Assembly (NCBI GenBank): GCA_903813345.2
Contig: CAIIXF020000002.1
Coordinates: forward strand, 28,091,223-28,155,222
DNA: 64,000 nt
Direction of reading: 5' to 3'
Origin: Owenia fusiformis
Lineage: Eukaryota; Annelida; Polychaeta; Sabellida; Oweniidae
Shown here: positions 58,758 through 64,000 of the stretch, piece by piece
Numbering within the stretch: the first letter of the stretch is position 1
Layout: each line of letters begins with the position of its first letter
Notes under the pieces: generated by a model
What the model was told of the DNA's origin: nothing
The model's input: the letters and a program-made list of their open reading frames with translations, nothing else
Databases searched by the model: none
Made by a program: the position numbers and the translations under genes

Positions 58758-59204
58758 GTATATGTAAATAAATCACAAGTTATATTAGATTGAGACAAGA
58801 ATAAATGTGCCTAATTCTGATTTTGGTATGCGCATTAGTAATTATCATTTTAGTAAGCATATAATTGGCAGGTTATCAATCTAATTGTGTGATGGATACT
58901 TGTAATGTAAATATTTTGCTAGAAATCGCTTGATACATGTTTTCCACGAATATCAAGCTGGCCTTTGTTTTACTGATGTATTTATAGATGGAATTTTATT
59001 TGTGTGTTTTTATTCTATTCTAAGCTCAGTAACCACATTGTTGACACCTGTTGTCATTCCCCATTCATAATCAATACGAAATAACAAAACACTGCCCTCC
59101 ATATAGAACCTATTTGCTATTGTTAGCGACCTGATATTTTTTAAACACCAGCTCATTCTGTCATCTGACATGTCAAATAATAATGGATTTATTTATCTTT
59201 TATT

Positions 59205-59262
59205 TATTTAGCTATTTAAAACTTCGTTTGAGGATCCATACTGGAAAAATTTCAACTTTAAA
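59205..59262 (+). pseudogene. Remnant of a zinc-finger cassette
   Basis: The plus strand reads FSYLKLRLRIHTGK, matching the end of a C2H2 finger (F-S ... L-x2-H-x3-H-T-G-E-K) with Arg in place of the first His and some helix residues missing. No first Cys pair and no second finger are visible. It lies between variable exons 6 and 7 in the same orientation. Confidence 0.4.
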
Positions 59263-59739
59263 TGTTAATGATGGAGCTTTTGGTTCATCAAGAAAGAAAA
59301 TCCATCATTCGTAACATATACTTTCATTCCATCATACTGACAGGACTTAATCAATATCTTTTGTTAGTTTTTGTAGAGAACTTTATGATTCGTAGCATTG
59401 AAATCATTAATTAAAGAATGGAGATCCTGTCAAGACCTGTCAGAGATTTTATTGAGTATAAATTATTATTACAAATTGTTGATAGGTAAATCTAATTCTG
59501 CTCTGAAACGACCTGCTAACATTTTATTAAAAGTAGAAGAATTACACCACTTGGACCAGCCAAAAAGTGTTTAGATTAACAAGTGTTTAAAACTGTTCAC
59601 ATTGAGAGATGTTCGGAGTATAGGTTTCATTGTATGCCTTATACTATTCCAAATTATGACTTACGATCCCAGCCTTTACGATTCGTTCTATATTTACGCG
59701 CGATCAAAGTTATAATAATGTGATCAAGAAATATGATTA

Positions 59740-60724
59740 CAGTAGAGCCTGTATATCTGAACACCTGGCTTATCCGAACACCTCCCAATCTAAAAAATTT
59801 TCCGGTCCCATTTTTCCTCCCATTGACTCCCATGTTAAAAAGACTTGAAATGTGAACACCTCTCAATTTGAACAGTGAACAGTCATATTTGAACAATAGG
59901 ATAGTTTCTAAATAGCAGAAAAATCAATGAAATCTCGTGCTGCCATCTTTTATTCAGCTTTTAACTTGGGCTAGAGCTCCATTCACTTACATGCTAAAAT
60001 CTTGGAAAAGTGGCTTAATTTCATGATTTATCAAAGTGTGTTTGTTGAATCTGTATATAACTTGAATGATATACCACATGCTGACCCTGTTTATGTACAT
60101 GTTGTGATTAAACATGCAAATGTTGATTGACATACAAATAATCCACGGTTTTAAAGAATTTTAGCATTGCATCTATGGACATTTGGCCCAAGTTTTTTTA
60201 AATTGTCATAGAAAATTATTCAAATTACATAACTGTGTAAATCAAAGCTATTTTAGGAGAAAACATTTCACTGAATTCAAATATACCATTTAAAAGAAGG
60301 TAATGTAAGTCATTAGAGGTCTAATATGCAAGTCTCTTAAAATCTCACGAAAAACGAGATTTAGCGAGATTTCAAAAGCTATATGGAAACTATACTATTA
60401 ACCGGTCTAATCTGAACACTAAAATTTCACGTTTCATACAAAATTGCTCAAATATTGTAATGATATCAAAACTTTGGGATAAAAACTTGGTCTTGATTGA
60501 AATCGGGCTTTCCAGCATGACTAGATTCATTTGAATCAAATGATGAATTTTCTGATATGCTGCAAAACTATGTGGTCAAATGAACTTCAAATATGTACCG
60601 AGAATTGTCACATTCCTTCAGAATCCGGAATCTCGCGAATGCAAAAACCTTGAAATGTAAACACCTCCTAATCTGAACTCTTTAAGCCGGTCCCAATGGC
60701 GTTCGGATTAGACAGGTTTTACTG
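59740..60724. mobile_element. pogo/Tigger-like element, 985 bp, TA duplication
   Basis: Left end CAGTAGAGCCTGTATATCTG, right end GATTAGACAGGTTTTACTG; TA at 59738-59739 and 60725-60726. Inside, the phrases GAACACCT, CCAATCT and TTGAAATGTGAACACCTC recur near the left end and TTGAAATGTAAACACCTCC near the right. No transposase recognised. Confidence 0.8.
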
Positions 60725-61108
60725 TATATCTTTCAATATGCTGTAAATCAAAATGGCACAAATACTCTTGTAAAAATCAATCCTTATGCTTTCAGTTTAA
60801 TGTTATTGGCTCCAATGTAAATTGCTTACTGTGTCAGTCCATCCTAAGAGACCATGGCCTTCTATCAGCTCCTTTTTATGCCCTTCTCTTATATTGCTAC
60901 TTGCAAAATCAGAAAGATCTGATGAGTGTCAAATGATTATCCAATCATAAATTTTTGAGTCATAAATATTGTGTTAAATGATTTAGTTTAAAATAATTAA
61001 AGTATTGTATAAGTATTAAATAATAATAAAGTAAAGATCATTGAGTTATGTTATATTATTATCAAAAGCTGTGTATGTATTATTTATGCTTTTTATATCA
61101 TTTTTCAG

Positions 61109-61350
61109 CTCCAACACCTGGTTTTTATATACACGTGGCCAAAGACAATTCAGCAATATCGACCAACCCGAAAGAGCCTCTTGCAATTGCTGTTTGCGAG
61201 GTCTGTCGAAAGACATTTGCAAGCAAAGGGAATCTACTGAGACATATGTTGATTCATACTGGAGAGAAGCCATTTAAATGTGACCTTTGTAGTAAAAGCT
61301 TCAATCAGAAAGTTACATTAGAGTCACACGTAAGAACTTTTCATCCATGA
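61109..61350 (+). CDS. Variable exon 7 (two C2H2 fingers, terminal)
   Basis: Acceptor ATCATTTTTCAG then CT CCA ACA; phase 1, giving Ala at the junction. A lead of 27 residues (PTPGFYIHVAKDNSAIST) precedes CEVC...HMLIH (x12, x3) and CDLC...HVRTFH (x12, x4), linker TGEKPFK. Helix residues S/G/N/R and Q/V/T/S. The protein ends one residue after the last His. AATAAA at 61941-61946 and 61950-61955. It is the last cassette in the window; more may follow outside it. Confidence 0.9.
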
Positions 61351-61656
61351 AGAACTTTTCATTCTAGACAATAGGGAGGTTAAGATACACGTTTTTTAAA
61401 CTTGTACGTGAACGTGTAGAATTATGGTCCTCCGTTAGTCCTCCCATTTGTACAGTTTACTTGGCCGATTGAGTATAAATGTATACGGAAAACAATTGTA
61501 ACTAAGTCCCTGGAAAAGTGAATTGAGAGTGGGACAGATATCCTCGGGGGTCGAAAATATTACATGCTCACAGGTTCTTTTAAAAACGTGTAACTTAACC
61601 TCCTTAATGTTTAGTGAGAGAGCACCGATGTAATACAACCGAAGATTTTTATATTA

Positions 61657-61725
61657 CGAAGATGGCCGAAGATGCTTCAAGGAACCAATCAAATTCCTTG
61701 AAGCATTTTCGGCCATCTTCGGTAG
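61657..61725 (+). repeat. Hairpin in the 3' UTR of variable exon 7
   Basis: CGAAGATGGCCGAAGATGCT and the following TCAAGGA pair with TCCTTGAAGCATTTTCGGCC ATCTTCG about ten bases on. A third CGGCCATCTTCG follows at 61741. The hairpin would form in the mRNA. Confidence 0.75.
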
Positions 61726-61934
61726 CAGTACAAACATCCTCGGCCATCTTCGATTTCGGTCCAAAAACCGTAACCCAAATCAGACTGATCCACTCAAGAA
61801 GAAAATGGGTTGTGCCCGATGGCCGGAACTCTGTACATTACACACTTTGAGAATGTACCATGAAAATTAAATATTCATTGAGATAAACAACCAGAGAGAT
61901 ATTATTTTGAACTATGTAATCATCATTATTCATT

Positions 61935-62680
61935 CTTACCAATAAACACAATAAATGATTTTATGGAGGGTGACATTGGTAAATGAGATATTGATTTTTT
62001 CTAGAAATTCATGTATTATATTGATTTATATATACTTATCTTATTTATAAGTAAATGTAACAATTTTGCAATATTTGTGAAATACGATCTCTGGTATTTG
62101 GAATGATAAATATGCATGAATATAAAAGCAACAACTTTCACCGTTCCCTTAATTGGCCAACATCTTTGAAAGATGTGTTTTTATTTTCTAACAAAAGCCA
62201 CAAAATAGCACATTCATTTGAATTAGGCCTACTTAATCATAAAATCAGTAAATGTATGAAATGAAATTCTTGATTCTAGAATTTATTTTTTTAAGACGGT
62301 AACTATGATACATACTTCAAGAGAAAATGATGGGGCGAATGTATCATTATTTATAATAAACACAATAATTGATTTTATGGAGGTCGACATTGGTAAATGA
62401 GATATTGATATTTTCTTGAAATTCATGTATTATATTCATTGATAATTTTTCTTATTTTGTAAGTACATATAACAACATAACGATATCTGTGATCCCTGAT
62501 ATTTGGAATGAAAGCAACAATTCCCTTATTTGGCCAACATCTTTGAAAGATGTGTTTTTATGTTTCAAAATGGCCCATTCATTTAATTAGGTCTATTTAA
62601 TCAATAAGATCAGTGAATGTATGAAATTAAAATCTTGTTTCCACTCCAAGATAAAGTGATGAGGCAAATGTCATCATGAC
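61935..62680. repeat. Tandem duplication, about 410 bp unit, two copies
   Basis: The unit starts AATAAACACAATAA(A/T)TGATT and includes GACATTGGTAAATGAGATAT, GGCCAACATCTTTGAAAGATG and GTATGAAAT. The first copy runs from about 61939, the second from about 62357. The first copy contains the polyadenylation signals of variable exon 7, so the signals are duplicated too. Confidence 0.85.
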
Positions 62681-62989
62681 CGATGGTAAAAAATTTTTTG
62701 TAAGTATGTTTATGTCGCAGTATGTCACCGAAAGTAAATATTATGAAATTAGAACTTGTTTTTGTTTAATATTTGCTGATGTCATTTACATATTTTGTAA
62801 TGGCAGTCTTTATATCAATGTCTTGTCTTTTCAATAAATATACCAGTATTGGACTCTCAGGCCATGACAAAGAGTGCGTAACGATCATTTACAGATATAA
62901 TTACGATGGTGATTGCAGGAAAGAAACACATGTCTTGTATTGTACTTTGGTAAACGCCATACTTTGGCGAGCAATAGTGTACCTCATTG

Positions 62990-63105
62990 GTATATTTCCG
63001 TATCTTGCGTGTTTTACACTCAAAGACAGAGCCAGAAACCGCTCCTTGGAGGGGCCCTGAGTTATTTTATGTGCACCGACAAACACGTACACACAGAATA
63101 TATTT
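62990..63105. mobile_element. Fragment of SINE family B
   Basis: Contains CAGAAACCGCTCCTTGGAGG, TTTTATGTGCACCGAC and AAACACGTACACACA in the same order as the body of the SINE at 38321-38568. The tRNA-like head is missing. Confidence 0.55.
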
Positions 63106-63657
63106 ATAATCAATGAACTTTCATTATAAATACATGTATTTCTTTTTGTCTATTTTAAACAGCCAACAAGTCGAATACTAAGTTTATTGATTTATATATT
63201 AAATACTTTTATCGCCTTCATTTGAAGTATCTGTAGAAATAGTGTTTGATAGGTTAGATGAACCTCAGAAAGATAATAGTAGCAAACTCAACTATGATAA
63301 GGAGATACAAATTGTAGGTACTCGAATTATGCAAGTGTTTTGTAATAAATTCACTTTTATGTATATATTTTCATGCCAGTGAACTGTCAGTCAAAGGAAT
63401 AAATGTAAATGTCCACATCTAATAGAACAAGCAAAATTACACCACCTGGCATTACAGACGCCGAACACCGTCCACAACAATATGTCACTATTTGTGGCCG
63501 TGGCATAAAACTGAACGTATACCCTATCTCTGATATGATTCATTTCATTGGCTAGGTCTGATTTCCACTCAAGCAGTTATTGCCAACATGATAAAACATG
63601 TCTTTTTATTAGTTTCTTTCGAGAAAACATATTTTTCGTGAAAAACCAAAAGAGGCG

Positions 63658-63930
63658 ATGAGTATCAGAATGAGTTATTACAATTACCAGAGTTCAAATA
63701 TGGCTTGGAATGATTACTATACGGATAGACCTCTGATTATAGATGGTGCGCTTAATGAGATAAATGTTGAAGAACTCATTACCACCTTCCATCGCCGATT
63801 GCGCAGGGATCGTGATTGCCTCAACTTACTCTCCTTTCGAATAAACAAGCACAGCTCACCGTATCGACCCATGTGGTCAATGTTCAATTTAAATATACGA
63901 ATTTTAAAAGTTATCAAATTTGCACTGTAA
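63658..63930 (+). CDS. Unrecognised ORF, possible exon of unknown type
   Basis: ATG at 63658 opens a 90-codon ORF with a more gene-like composition than its surroundings. It encodes MSYYNYQSSNMAWNDYY, then ALNEINVEELITTFHRRLRRD, then INKHSSPYRPMWSMFNLN. Charged and hydrophobic residues alternate in its middle as in a helix. No zinc finger, signal peptide or membrane segment. An acceptor-like TTACAATTACCAG occurs inside it. It may be a first exon of another gene, or chance. No family recognised. Confidence 0.3.
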   Translation: MSIRMSYYNYQSSNMAWNDYYTDRPLIIDGALNEINVEELITTFHRRLRRDRDCLNLLSFRINKHSSPYRPMWSMFNLNIRILKVIKFAL

Positions 63931-64000
63931 TTTTAGTTAATTTAAGCTGGGGTTTACTAGTGAAACACGAGTCAGAGTTGTCGAACCCTTTGAGAGGGTT

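Noticed and set aside
58173-58793. 206-codon Cys/His-rich ORF that superficially resembles zinc-binding repeats
   Set aside because: It is the translation of a 32-bp minisatellite; all frames stay open and Cys/His spacing follows the DNA period and not a finger pattern.
61614-61850. 78-codon ORF after cassette 7
   Set aside because: It reads through the hairpin in the 3' UTR; no recognisable protein.

Overview
The window is nuclear DNA of an animal: AT-rich, gene-poor, with GT-AG introns, and packed with tandem repeats and small DNA transposons. Gene content and repeat types suggest a marine invertebrate, most likely a lophotrochozoan such as a mollusc. That placement is inference; nothing here fixes the species.

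Main result (32.3-61.4 kb, + strand): one gene that appears to make many transcription factors by choosing among alternative last exons. Two constant exons (CDS 32289-32745 and 33083-33382) encode about 252 residues with an acidic stretch and no domain I recognise. Seven downstream exons follow (starting at 37064, 39900, 41610, 50080, 52492, 57460 and 61109). Each opens with a good 3' splice site in the same phase (phase 1), encodes exactly two C2H2 zinc fingers and ends in its own stop codon. This is the layout of insect lola, mod(mdg4) and Broad, but the constant part does not look like a BTB domain. Tandem arrays lie within or next to most cassettes, and one cassette (50 kb) is followed by a decaying tandem array of its own second finger. 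A dead finger fragment sits at 59.2 kb.

Other genes: a complete intronless C3orf33-like gene (15526-16467, - strand), and the last two exons of a probable rhodopsin-like GPCR (25530-25723 and 23713-24063, - strand). A possible exon of unknown type lies at 63658-63930.

Mobile DNA: a decayed mariner with transposase remnant (27832-28942); a 5.1-kb composite element with roughly 400-bp inverted ends and a ruined multi-domain gene (44152-49297), itself hit by a second mariner-type element (45221-45733); several palindromic or foldback elements with target duplications of TA, TTAA, 5, 8, 9 and 10 bp; pogo-like MITEs; and two tRNA-derived SINE families.

Layout: 0-12.6 kb, repeat-rich intergenic DNA; 12.6-14.5 kb, 48-bp minisatellite; 15.5-16.5 kb, C3orf33-like gene; 17-31.9 kb, transposons around the GPCR exons; 32.3-62 kb, the zinc-finger cassette locus; 62-64 kb, repeats and one unexplained ORF.
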